Below, in pieces: positions 18,170 to 27,500 of a DNA stretch of 64,000 bases. The notes beneath the pieces are model-generated. The model had not been told where the DNA came from. It saw nothing but the letters and a program-made list of their open reading frames with translations, and did no database searches. The translations under genes and the position numbers were made by a program. Each line of letters begins with the position of its first letter. Position 1 is the stretch's first letter. The stretch spans positions 7,626,001-7,690,000 of the forward strand of contig NZ_CP094526.1 in the NCBI RefSeq assembly GCF_029910095.1. Direction: 5' to 3'. The stretch comes from Bradyrhizobium sp. ISRA464 (GTDB lineage Bacteria; Pseudomonadota; Alphaproteobacteria; Rhizobiales; Xanthobacteraceae).

Positions 18170-19426
18170 TCAGATTCCCATGTTGGCGCGATACGCCTTC
18201 CAGAGGCCGCGCACCGACGCCTCGGTCACCCGGCTCTCGCTGCTCTTGGCATCGGCGCCCCCCATCTCGAGGACCGCGTGATCGTCGCTTGCGCCGGCAA
18301 TGCCACGCTGCACGAAGCCGCCGACACAGCCGTCTTCCATCGAGATGTACCCGGCAGGGCCGACCAGGTTGCCCTGCTTGATGCGCGTCAGGCGCTGCTC
18401 GGGTGTGTCATCGGTGAAGCCGAGATAGGTCCAGTTCAGATCGGTCCTGTCGACCGCGCGCGGCACTATCTGGCGCACCGCGATCGCGTTCTGGATCTGC
18501 TGCAGCACGAAGGTCGGAAACACCGACAGGATCTGCAGCGTGCAGCCGTCGTGATACTCGTCGAAGCTTTCCAGTAAGCTCGGATCGGCGAGCTTGTACT
18601 CGCTCTCGGAGCGCAGTTGCTGCTTGGCGTAGTCAACATCCTTGTCTGCCTCACGATCGACCGCCGAATAGCTGACGTGATGTCCGCCACTCTCATCAAC
18701 CATGATGCCGCCCTTCATCGACAGCCGGTTCAATTCGAAGGTCGTGAAGAAGAGATGCAGAATGCTGGCGTGATAAGAGTCCTTGACGTTCTCCATGTAG
18801 AGCTTCCAGTTGTTCGGGAGCACTTGAGTGAACCGCCCGAGCACCACCGGGGTGCGGCCGCCGAGCACCCGCTCGATGCGGTTCATGATCTCCTCGCCGA
18901 GATATTCCTCGATCGATGGCACGTCTTCGGAGAATGAGCCGAAGATCAGACCGTGAATGATCGCGATGCGCAGCTTGCGCGGACCGTGCTGCTCCATCTT
19001 GAACGAGTCGGGCATGCCGCCCTTGCCCTTGATGCCGTCCTTGAAAGCGACGCCTGTCAGGTTGCCCTGCGGGTCGTAATTCCAGGCGTGATACACGCAA
19101 CTGAAATCCTTGCGATGCTTGCCGCGATTTTCCAGGCAGATCAGCGCGCCGCGATGGGCGCAGCGGTTTTCGAACGCGTAGATTTCATTGTCGGTGTCAC
19201 GGGTGACGATCACCGGCGTGTCGCCGATGTGTGTCGTGAGGAAATCGCCGGGCTCCGTCAACTCAACTTCCAGCGCGAGATAATGCCAATTCGGGCCCTG
19301 GAAGATCCGGCGTTGCTCCTCCGCGTAAACCGATTGATTCTGAAACACCCAATACGGAACGCGGGTGAACCCCTCCGGCCAGTTGACTGGATTCGCTGGC
19401 TCCGGCGGCAAAACGATCTTGTTCAT
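18170..19426 (-). CDS. Rieske aromatic-ring dioxygenase alpha (large) subunit (TphA2-like)
   Basis: This 418-residue protein contains a Rieske domain with ligands C89, H91, C110 and H113 ([14 protein letters not shown] and [12 protein letters not shown]). The catalytic domain carries the mononuclear iron motif [15 protein letters not shown] with histidines about 219 and 224. It has the conserved [28 protein letters not shown] and GFVQRGIAG segments shared by the terephthalate/anthranilate/salicylate-hydroxylase branch. Operon order and a PdxA-family partner favour terephthalate or a close analogue; anthranilate systems need no dihydrodiol dehydrogenase. It starts at ATG 19426, divergent from the IclR gene. 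Confidence 0.85.
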   Translation of the reverse strand: MNKIVLPPEPANPVNWPEGFTRVPYWVFQNQSVYAEEQRRIFQGPNWHYLALEVELTEPGDFLTTHIGDTPVIVTRDTDNEIYAFENRCAHRGALICLENRGKHRKDFSCVYHAWNYDPQGNLTGVAFKDGIKGKGGMPDSFKMEQHGPRKLRIAIIHGLIFGSFSEDVPSIEEYLGEEIMNRIERVLGGRTPVVLGRFTQVLPNNWKLYMENVKDSYHASILHLFFTTFELNRLSMKGGIMVDESGGHHVSYSAVDREADKDVDYAKQQLRSESEYKLADPSLLESFDEYHDGCTLQILSVFPTFVLQQIQNAIAVRQIVPRAVDRTDLNWTYLGFTDDTPEQRLTRIKQGNLVGPAGYISMEDGCVGGFVQRGIAGASDDHAVLEMGGADAKSSESRVTEASVRGLWKAYRANMGI

Positions 19427-19441
19427 CGGCGCTCCTCACGC

Positions 19442-19477
19442 TTGACATCATATTCGACTTGTTCGAATATCGAACAA
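19442..19477 (+). promoter_or_regulatory. Probable IclR operator overlapping a promoter
   Basis: A perfect inverted repeat, TTGTTCGA-ATA-TCGAACAA, occupies 19459-19477. A -35-like TTGACA lies at 19442-19447, and 17 bases later GAATAT falls inside the palindrome, so binding would block rightward transcription of the regulator gene. Half-sites ATTCGAC (about 19452) and TTTCGAAC (about 19488) flank it. The position between the divergent IclR and oxygenase genes fits dual control, as for TphR and PcaR relatives. Confidence 0.6.
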
Positions 19478-19536
19478 ATAGCTGCATTTCGAACACCTTG
19501 AGCTGCTCTAAACGGGCTGTCAAGGCGGACCCGGCC

Positions 19537-20316
19537 ATGGCGATCGCGGAAGCCAAAGAGAAGCGGGAAGGAATGGCGGGGCTCGCAAAAGGCCTCGCGA
19601 TCATCGAGGCGTTCTCGGTTCACCCGGTGATGAGTGTCGCCGACGCTGCACGTGCGTCAGGCGCCACACGCGCCGCAGCACGCAGATGCCTCCTCACTCT
19701 GGTCGAGTTGAATTACCTGGAGCTATCAGGACGAGACTTCCGTCCCCTGCCTCGTCTGCGCCGACTAGGCGGCATGATGTCCGAGCGCGATAAACTCGTG
19801 CAAATCGCCCAGCCGCTTCTGGAGCGCGCGCGCGACGAAATCGCGGAATCGGTTTCGCTGGCGGTGCTTGACGACGATCAAGCACTCTTCATCGCGCGCG
19901 CGCAAGCCGAGCACTACGTCCAGACCGGCGTTCGCGTCGGAGCCTATCTGCCGCTCTATTGCTCGGCGACGGGCCGCATTCTACTCGGCCGCCACACCGA
20001 TGATGACATCACACGACGGCTGAGCCGGCATCCGCTGAGCGCGCGCTCGCCGCGGACACTGACCACCATCCCGGACATTCTGTCCGCGATCCGAACCGCC
20101 GCGAAGAACGGCTATGCCATCAGCGACGAGGAACTGGCGCCGGGAATCAGATCGATGGCCGTCCCGGTGTTTGTCGCCAACGGCGACGTCGTGGCCGCCG
20201 TTAGCGTGAGTGCGGCCTCGGCTCGCGTTAAAGTCAGCGATCTGCGCAAACGCCTGCTGCCTGTGTTGCTCAACTGCGCAAACCAGATCTCACAGCCGTT
20301 GAAAGAGCTGCGCTGA
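19537..20316 (+). CDS. IclR-family transcriptional regulator of the dioxygenase cluster (TphR-like)
   Basis: About 259 residues from an ATG at 19537; an earlier ATG at 19459 lies inside the operator palindrome and adds unconserved residues. The N-terminal winged helix (KGLAIIEAFSVHPVMSVADA ... TRAAARRCLLTLVELNYLE) is followed by the IclR effector domain, with AQPLLERARDEIAESVSLAV, VGAYLPLYCSATGRILL and GIRSMAVPVF. PcaR/TphR-like members bind aromatic acids there. It is transcribed away from the oxygenase operon across a 110-base region with a perfect palindrome, so autoregulation plus substrate-responsive control is likely. Confidence 0.9.
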   Translation: MAIAEAKEKREGMAGLAKGLAIIEAFSVHPVMSVADAARASGATRAAARRCLLTLVELNYLELSGRDFRPLPRLRRLGGMMSERDKLVQIAQPLLERARDEIAESVSLAVLDDDQALFIARAQAEHYVQTGVRVGAYLPLYCSATGRILLGRHTDDDITRRLSRHPLSARSPRTLTTIPDILSAIRTAAKNGYAISDEELAPGIRSMAVPVFVANGDVVAAVSVSAASARVKVSDLRKRLLPVLLNCANQISQPLKELR

Positions 20317-20514
20317 AGCGCTGCTCCGCCATTCGTACAGCGACGGCGTGGTGCACCTCACCACCGCGGCGATGCGCTAGTCGGCCCAAAGCCAGAGGCC
20401 GTTAGGTGCACCTAGCCGGCGCCCGGAATCAATCATCCGGCGCGGTTGCGCGCGGCCGGCACCCCGGCCTGCGCGGACGCACGGTCGCGAACGCCGCGCC
20501 TGCGGTCCCCGCCC

Positions 20515-20928
20515 CTAGGGGAACGTCAGGCCGAAAGCGGCCGGATCGGGCTGCTCGCCTTTTCTGGGAACCATAAATCGCTCCAGCCCACCCGGCACGA
20601 AGCTGAGCAACAGGGTCGCCTGGTCGCCGACCACTTCGATCGTATGCGGCACTCCGCGGGGAAGAGCCGCATAGGCGCCCGGCCCCACTTCGACGCGGGC
20701 ATCGCCGACCCGCGCGATTAGTTGCCCCTGCACCACGTAGAGCAGTTCGTCCTCGCGAGAGTGGGTGTGCAGCGGCGGCTCCTCCCCGGCCCGCACCGTC
20801 CACAGGACAGCGCTATATTCGCCTCCGGTCTGGCTGCTCTCCACTTTCATCTCGACGCTCGAGCCTCCGCTTGAGGTCATCGTCTCGCCGCTGCGGGGCG
20901 GCGTGAGAACCGGCTGCTTCACTGACAT
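20515..20928 (-). CDS. Cupin-domain protein
   Basis: This 137-residue protein folds as a single cupin barrel. Motif 1 is PPLHTHSREDELLYVVQG, with two histidines and a glutamate for metal, and motif 2 is ALPRGVPHTIEVV, with the third histidine. This resembles quercetin-dioxygenase-like small cupins of unknown substrate. The leader upstream of the start (20928) contains a perfect 20-base tandem duplication. The gene lies alone between the IclR regulator and the histidine kinase and faces the regulator tail to tail. No function beyond metal-binding cupin is claimed. Confidence 0.8.
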   Translation of the reverse strand: MSVKQPVLTPPRSGETMTSSGGSSVEMKVESSQTGGEYSAVLWTVRAGEEPPLHTHSREDELLYVVQGQLIARVGDARVEVGPGAYAALPRGVPHTIEVVGDQATLLLSFVPGGLERFMVPRKGEQPDPAAFGLTFP

Positions 20929-20938
20929 CTGTAGCCTC

Positions 20939-20978
20939 CTGATTGTGGACCCTTGTTCCTGATTGTGGACCCTTGTTC
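20939..20978 (+). repeat. Perfect 20-bp tandem duplication in the cupin leader
   Basis: The unit CTGATTGTGGACCCTTGTTC occurs twice back to back at 20939-20958 and 20959-20978. It begins about ten bases upstream of the cupin start codon, so it covers the region where that gene's untranslated leader or promoter should be. It could be a duplicated regulatory site or a simple slippage event. Confidence 0.85.
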
Positions 20979-21045
20979 GGGTCTCGGAGTGGCGGCGAAA
21001 GGTTGCCGCTCACGCTTGTCAGCATGTGATTGCACGCGGCGAACT

Positions 21046-21095
21046 GGAAATGACGTCACGCCATGAAGTCGATAGCCGCGTGTTATGATGGCCGT
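21046..21095 (+). repeat. 50-bp direct repeat, copy 2
   Basis: Second copy of the sequence at 10432-10481, with about three mismatches and the same orientation. In frame it reads ARGELEMTSRHEVDSRVL followed by a stop, the same tail as copy 1. It sits between the cupin leader and the histidine kinase gene. Confidence 0.7.
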
Positions 21096-21349
21096 AGGCG
21101 CGTAAACATCTCTTTGCGGTCGCCGACGGTTCCGCTCGGGCGAATGCTCGCAGACGGAAGCGCCGCACTCCCTCCGCAGCCTGCCGAGCGTCGCTCAGCC
21201 ATTCCGATAACGGTCGGCTATGGACTCCATGGCAAGAGGTGATTTTCCTTTAGACCATCATAGACTCAATCTTCGAGCTGTCGTGGCCCGCCCTCGTGTT
21301 CGGGCCGAAGTCGGCGTTCCGTTTAACAATCGCAAGCAAGGAGTCCGAC

Positions 21350-22414
21350 ATGCAGATCGAAGAGACACCCCACGTTTCCTTCCCCCGCGTGGTCGAGAGC
21401 CCTCCGCAGGAGGATGTCGTCGTGCTCGCGGACAGCGCCGGCGTCGCGCTTGGAGTACAGCGGGCATTCGGCGGGAGGGTGCGGAGCGTCCGCGACGACT
21501 GCAGCGGCCTCATCGCGTCCAGGTGCGTGGAGATTCCGCTCGTCGGGCGCGGCGGTGAGATCTCCGGGGTCCTGTGCCGGACCGCCCCACGGTCCGGCAC
21601 GCGCGGCGTGTTCTCCTCCCGCCGGCCGGAGGCGGCGGTGGCGATCGGGGACGTAGGGCAGTTCCTGGTCCACGACATCAACAACCTTCTCGCCGTGATC
21701 GGCAGCGGGCTGCGGCTGCTCGAGTGCCAGAACGACGCCGCATACCGAAAAGCCATCGTCAGCAAGATGCAGCACGCGATCACGCAAGCGGCGTTGCTGA
21801 GCCGTCAGTTCCTCGACGCTGCGCGACCACGCGTCGAGTCGATCGGCGGGTCGGTCGCGGGCAGCCACCTTGCAGCGCTGGCGGGCACGCTGGACCAGGC
21901 GCTGCGTCCCGACATCACGGTCCGCACCGATATCGCCCCTGATGTATGGGACTTCGACGCGGACCCGGAGGAGCTGTACTTCGCGCTGCTGAACCTCTGC
22001 CGAAACGCGGCCGATGCCATGCCGAACGGCGGCACGATCACCGTCGCAGCGCGGAACGTCGCGCCGTCCGCGGGCGCGGTGCGGGCGTTCGTTGAGATCG
22101 TCGTCGCCGACGACGGGGAGGGCATGACGGAGGAGGTCCTCTCGCAAGCGTTCACCCCTTACTTCACGACAAAGGCCGCTGGCAGCGGCACAGGCCTCGG
22201 GCTTGCCCATGTCCGGCGATTCGCCGAAGGCCGAGGCGGCGCGATCGGGATGGAGAGCGAGCGAGGTGCCGGCACCCTTGTGCGTCTCTTCCTCCCGCGC
22301 GTGCACGCAGCTGGGCTCCCCAGCAGTATCGGCACGGAGATCGCGTACACGCCGTCCGCCAACGGCGGAGTATTCCACGTCGTCGCCCCAGCGACAGCTG
22401 CGCCGAAGTCGTAG
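21350..22414 (+). CDS. Sensor histidine kinase without transmembrane or receiver domain
   Basis: About 354 residues from an ATG at 21350, preceded by AAGGAG. The N-terminal 100 residues are variable. The phospho-acceptor box is FLVHDINNLLAVIGSG with histidine at about 108. The ATP-binding domain follows with the N box LNLCRNAADAMPNGG, the G1 box VADDGEGM and the G2 box GSGTGLGLAHVRRF. No membrane segment or receiver domain is present, so the protein is cytosolic and needs a separate response regulator, which is not encoded nearby. A broken host-attachment gene follows 139 bases downstream. Confidence 0.85.
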   Translation: MQIEETPHVSFPRVVESPPQEDVVVLADSAGVALGVQRAFGGRVRSVRDDCSGLIASRCVEIPLVGRGGEISGVLCRTAPRSGTRGVFSSRRPEAAVAIGDVGQFLVHDINNLLAVIGSGLRLLECQNDAAYRKAIVSKMQHAITQAALLSRQFLDAARPRVESIGGSVAGSHLAALAGTLDQALRPDITVRTDIAPDVWDFDADPEELYFALLNLCRNAADAMPNGGTITVAARNVAPSAGAVRAFVEIVVADDGEGMTEEVLSQAFTPYFTTKAAGSGTGLGLAHVRRFAEGRGGAIGMESERGAGTLVRLFLPRVHAAGLPSSIGTEIAYTPSANGGVFHVVAPATAAPKS

Positions 22415-22553
22415 CCGGCGCGACGACCTGGAGACCGGCTCAGCGATGGAGCTCATGATCCCGCCCGGTCGCCTCGACCGTCCGATCGACCACGAGACGG
22501 ACCACGTCGCCCCCGCCGATGCCGAGATCACGGGCCGAACAGGAGGTCCTTCG

Positions 22554-22956
22554 ATGATTCTACCTACTGGTGCGACAGTAGCGGTCGCTGACCGCGAGAC
22601 GATCCGCCTGTTCCACAATACAGGCGTGAAACCTGGGGTGCACCTGGTCGAGATCATGGCGCTCCGCCTGCGCCGGCCCACTCAGGCCCGCGTGCACGGC
22701 ATCACACCGGCTCTGCCAACCCCGATGGCAGGCGGCTTGGCAGGACGATTTCGCGGCAGCGACGGCCGCGTTTCTGAACAAGCTCAGTTTGGACGGGACC
22801 ATTGAACGCTTGGTCGTTGTCTCCGACCACAGGACCCTGGAGGAGATGCGCAAGCACTTCCACCGCGATCTGAGAGGCAAAATCGTTGGCGAGTTCGCGA
22901 AGGACTTTAGCCGGCGTTCGCTCGAGGACATCGCCTCACTGATCGCGGACGCCTGA
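22554..22956 (+). pseudogene. Host-attachment (baeRF-type) protein gene, frameshifted
   Basis: The 5' part starts at ATG 22554 behind AGGAGG and reads MILPTGATVAVADRETIRLF, the usual N-terminus of the host-attachment protein family related to archaeo-eukaryotic release factors. The C-terminal part, ending at a TGA at 22954-22956, reads TIERLVVVSDHRTLEEMRKH and DLRGKIVGEFAKDFSRRS but lies in another frame. The break is near 22660-22730 and some of the middle is missing compared with the usual length of about 145 residues. The true role of the family is uncertain. Confidence 0.65.
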
Positions 22957-23179
22957 CGCGCCTCCGGAAACGGCTGCCTGCGGAAGCCTGCCCAGTGATA
23001 ACCCGGCGCGAATAGCGCCTGCGACCGACAACTGAAGACAGCCCCCCTTTAGAGCGTTCGGGAAGAACCGACCGTTAGAGACGCGTGGCCTCTCGCGGGG
23101 CTTGGGCGTGTCCGCTGACAAGAAAGCGGCAATCGGTAAAGCGAACAAGCCGATCGTTGTAACAATAGCTTGCAGCCCT

Positions 23180-23293
23180 GGTTCGATTCCAGATTTTTCA
23201 GGAGAGTTTGGGCGGCGCATTTGAAAACATTAGTAAAAGTTCGCGGAAGCGCCCGCTGCAGCGGATCGTTTTGCTGGTATTTTTGCTGGTATC
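23180..23293 (+). other. Left border module of the defence island (putative attachment region)
   Basis: GGTTCGATTCC, as in a tRNA T-arm, occurs at 23180-23190, and two GCTGGTAT units separated by five bases occur at 23273-23293. The same two signals, 106 rather than 93 bases apart, recur at 48283-48409. No complete tRNA can be folded here by eye. Doubled arm-like sites next to a tRNA 3' segment are what integrase attachment regions look like, but no integrase gene is present. Confidence 0.45.
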
Positions 23294-23397
23294 TAGGGGG
23301 CAAACGTTGACGGCGAATTTCGCGATTCCCGAACGAGGGAATTGAGTAGATGGCCCGCAAGAACGCTGGCGCGATGGCGGTCAATTCCTCCAGGCGA

Positions 23398-24552
23398 TCA
23401 CTCTTGATCCAAAAATGCGCCCGTTGCCCGCAAAGCCGGAAGGAGTTCTTCATCGGCATAAGTGCAGCCGGTAGCCTCGATGGCACGCTGGCGCTCCTTG
23501 CCGCTCTCGCCGGGGGAATGACCGTCGCCCGCTTTTAGGCGCGCGAGCATCGGCTCGTAACCGGGCTTCCAGGCTTGGACAGAAGGAAAGATTGTCCGGA
23601 GCGAGGCGAGGATTGCCATGCCGGCATAGTCGAGGTCACCCCAGAAATAGGCCGGAATATCCACGGCTGAAAACAGCATGCCCTCGAACGCGACTACTGC
23701 CGTGGGCGAACTCGCGCGAGAATAATAGGCGCTGCATCCGTTGGCTCGGCGCAAGCGCCCCGCCGTGCCTCGGAACCCACTCGAAAAGATCAGCGCCATG
23801 TCGCTGAGATTGCCGCCGGCCTTCAACCGTTCAAAAGCGACAAGGTTCTCGATGAACAAAAAGGCGTTCGGCCCGGTGGACACATGAACGTTGAGAACGA
23901 TCGGCTGCTCGGCAAAGGGGCACTCATCATTATCGAGGAGGGCTGCCACAACATCGGCACGACCGTCGAGGATCTTTGAAAGCCCCCAAAAAACACGCGA
24001 AGAGACCTCGCGCAGCAGAAGTGGCTCGCGCGCCAGCTCCCGGATCGAGAGGAAACGGCTTAGCACCTCATCGATTGAGCGCGTGCTGATCTCGATCGGC
24101 GCGGCAAGAAGCTTGGCAAGCGACGTTGCGGAAATTGGCAGGTTTTGCTGCGTAAGCCGAATGCGCCATTGGGATGCGTATGACGTTGCTTTGCGCGGTC
24201 TGCTTAATTTCTCCCGCATGAGCTCTTCGACGGCGTCCGGCCAATCGAAGTCGAGATAAGGTTCGCGCTCCTCCCGCGCGCCGTGCCGGCGATGCTTACG
24301 GTATCCAATGGTCGTCCAACCGGCGGCAACCGCGCCATCAATCGATGCCCAGGCGACGGCGCGCGCCGAAAGCGAGTCCGCCGCATGGATCTCTGGGGCC
24401 GTCCCTGCATCAAGGTTGATGCGGATAGAATGCGTGCGCTCGGCCTGCGGCTGGGCGTCAAGGCGGTCCAGAACCCGCGTCAGGACGCGCCGGACAAGAG
24501 GTTCGTTCAGCGCCGCCTCGGGCGCCATGATCGCGGTTGCCCCGGGTGTCAT
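23398..24552 (-). CDS. jetD: Wadjet protein JetD (Toprim-like nuclease subunit)
   Basis: This 384-residue protein has the JetD layout: an N-terminal DUF3322-like region and a C-terminal DUF2220 Toprim-like nuclease domain. The catalytic acids are visible in AVVAFEGMLFSAV (glutamate) and YFWGDLDYAGMAILAS (the DxD motif). In Wadjet systems JetD cuts closed circular DNA, typically plasmids, after JetABC has extruded a loop. It is the last gene of jetABCD, overlapping jetC by 4 bases, as in other Wadjet operons. Its final codons come within 110 bases of the left island border. The active-site residues appear intact. Confidence 0.88.
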   Translation of the reverse strand: MTPGATAIMAPEAALNEPLVRRVLTRVLDRLDAQPQAERTHSIRINLDAGTAPEIHAADSLSARAVAWASIDGAVAAGWTTIGYRKHRRHGAREEREPYLDFDWPDAVEELMREKLSRPRKATSYASQWRIRLTQQNLPISATSLAKLLAAPIEISTRSIDEVLSRFLSIRELAREPLLLREVSSRVFWGLSKILDGRADVVAALLDNDECPFAEQPIVLNVHVSTGPNAFLFIENLVAFERLKAGGNLSDMALIFSSGFRGTAGRLRRANGCSAYYSRASSPTAVVAFEGMLFSAVDIPAYFWGDLDYAGMAILASLRTIFPSVQAWKPGYEPMLARLKAGDGHSPGESGKERQRAIEATGCTYADEELLPALRATGAFLDQE

Positions 24553-27500
24553 GCGGAGCCGGACTGGACGGTCCGCACCGGATCGGCAGCAACGACATGG
24601 AGCGGAGATTCATCCTTCTCGAAGGCCGCCTCGGCTTTGACCGAGACGTTCTCGCGATGCGTCTCGTAGAGCGCACGAACGCGGCTCTTGTCCAGATCGA
24701 TGACATTGACGTCGGAACAATCACCGGAAACCGTTTGATAGCGTGAGAAGTTGATCCGTGTATCGAACTCATCGAGGACCGCGGCCATTGACCGTGTCGG
24801 CGCCGCGCAAACGATCTGCAAGCCAAGCTCCTTCAGGAAGCCGATGACCCGGCGGGTGCGCGCTTCGTCCATGGTGGAGAAAACCTCGTCCATGAAGATC
24901 GAACGGAAATGAGCTTTCTTTTGCTGCGAGAAGATCTTGAAGGCCGACGCCATGACGGCGACCCGGATGACATAGACAGGTGTTTCAGTCTCGCCGCCCG
25001 AACCCGTACCCCAACGCGAAAGTTCGACGCGATCCTCGCCGCGTCGCCGCTCAAAATCATAGGAGCGGTAGTTGCGGTAATCCGCAATGCGCCGGAGTTC
25101 GTCTACCGCCTGCTCGGTGTCGCGCTCGTCAAGGAGAAGCGCGCGAATTCGTTGCAGCGTGTCGCGCTCGGTCGCATTTAATTCGGTGGCGTTGAAAAGG
25201 TCGAGTTCGCCCTTGTGTACTTCCGCAAGGCCTCGGATCTTTCGGAACAGTTCAATGTAATCGCCATATTCCGGCTTCAAGGCCGTGATGAGGAAGTAGC
25301 TGTCGCCGCCAAAATTGATCCGGCTCAAATTGGTGTTGAGCGCAAGAATCGTATCATCCCGTCCTTCGACGTTACTGAGGACGGTCGAACAAAAATCAGT
25401 GGTGAACGATGATGTAAAACTGCGCTCCGCAATGTCACAGTCGCGATTGCGTTCAGGCAAACCTGTGTCTCTTTGTGCGCGCATTTGCTCGCGAATCTGC
25501 CGCCACGTGTCTTCCATCCAGAACATGACCGTATCGGCTGCAAAGCTCGGATGATAGGCAAACGGCTGGATGTTCAATTGCTGATAGTCGAGCGCATCCT
25601 GTTTGTAGGCGTTTAACTTAAGGATCGTCTCATTGGTCCAGTTCGTGGCATGCGTGGCTTGGTCGTTTCGCCGGTTATTATAGGTATCGACCGACCACGG
25701 GTCCTTGAATTCCTTCTCAAAGCGCTTCTCCCATTCCTCGCGGTCAATAAACGCGTGCGCCATCAACGCCTGGTACAGGGCTGTCTCGGCTTCGGCTTTT
25801 GGTTCCACCTCAGCAAGCTGCTGGCGAAGTTCCGCGAGCTGGTTGTCGAGACCATTCACGATCGTCTGCACGCCGCCCTGGTGAATTCCCAGTTTGAAGA
25901 CGTCAGATCGTAATTCCTTAACGTCCTTTTCGATGTCCTGGGCTTGCTTGATCAGGCTTGCGATAGTCGAAAGGTCGAGGCCGGCGAGTTCTTCCGACGC
26001 CATACGGCGAAGCGCCGCCGCTTCGTCGAAAAGGCGCGGATCATGGGCTTGCAAAAGAACCGCTGACGGACCGGGGATCTCGATGGCCTTTGACAGCAAG
26101 GTCTTGCGCACCGTGAGGGCATCGATCTCCTTCTCTAGCTGCTCACCCCGGCGAAGCAGCGTATCGCGCTGCTTGCGCCGGATTTCGGCTCCAAAGACGA
26201 GATCTTCCTCGGGGCTGAGCCGTTGCTGATAGCGATAGCCCTGGGTCGACCAGCCGTCCTGCATGATGCCGCTGCGGGTCCTTCGCAACGTCTCTGTATC
26301 CTGGACCATAAGGGTCCGACCGTACCGTGCATTGAGGTAGCCGTCCGCCTCGGAGTCGCCCGACACCGAGAGGACATGCACGATCGAGGTCGCATCCACG
26401 CGCGGGTGGTCCTCAATTGCCAATGACAGCTGAGGCACGGAGATGTTGCCGCGGCGGCCCGGATTGTCGCGGCGAAAAGCCTTCGCGAGCGCGACGACCT
26501 GGGTCTCGTAGCTTCGGTCGTAAAGGATCGTGTAGCGGTCCCAGCCCAGGTACCCTTCGATGGCGGGTTGCCATTCCGGTTTGGTGACCTCGACGACGTC
26601 GCAAAGCACACGCGGTTTGCACTGAGGAAGTTGGGCGCGGAGCAAGGGAAGGAAATATTCTACCGGCTCCGGATACTCTATTTGCCCGATTTTCAGTTTT
26701 TCGGCGCGCCGCAGGATACTCCTCGCCTCATCGGCCTTGGCATCATAGTCGCCTTCGGCCGCGCGAAACGAGCGATTGAACGCGTTACGCAGGCCGTTTT
26801 CGCCATTGACGGCTTGGGCCCACGTCTCGGTGAGGGCCCTTCGCATCGCCGTGCATTGCTGAAGCATGACGGCGAGCGGTTCCTCACCGATGCCGTCGCG
26901 GACGGCTTCGATCGCCGCCTGAAGCGCGGGAAGCGAGACGGACGACAGTGCGGCGCGCAGTCGGCTGAGCAAGGGTGCGCAGTTAGTTAGATCCTCGACT
27001 GCCCCAATGACGCCTTCCATGTAGGTAACATCGGCTTCTGCGGTCTTGAAGGCTTGCTCGGTACTCTGGACGCGGGTAAGGATCGATGCCATCTCGCGAT
27101 CTTGCTCGGCGATCAGCCGCTCAAGGTTCGTCTTGGTGGCGTAAACGTCCTCCTTGGCGATACGCGCCTGAATGTCGCCGTGCCTGCCTTCGAGTGTTTG
27201 GATTTCCTTGTTCTTAGCAAGGATGGAATCTTCGGTTTGGCGAAGATCGTCGGCCTTTATCCGGCGCTCATCGAGTTTCGTATCGGTCTGGGCCTGAATG
27301 TCCCGGACGCGACGAACCTCGATCAAGGCGCGCGCCATCCGTTCCTGCATGAACGCGGTAAAGGCGCTACGCAAATCGACCTCGGCTTTTTCAAGCCGCT
27401 CGATGTTCGTTTCCATCCGCGCCGCTTCCTCCTTCAGCCGGTTGACCTCGCGGATCGTTTCCATGAGGCGCTGGATCAGCGCATCGTTGTCAACAAGATC

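Noticed and set aside
23150..23195. A possible tRNA gene at the left border
   Set aside because: Only a T-arm-like string is present; no acceptor, D or anticodon stem could be paired. The same holds at 48283.
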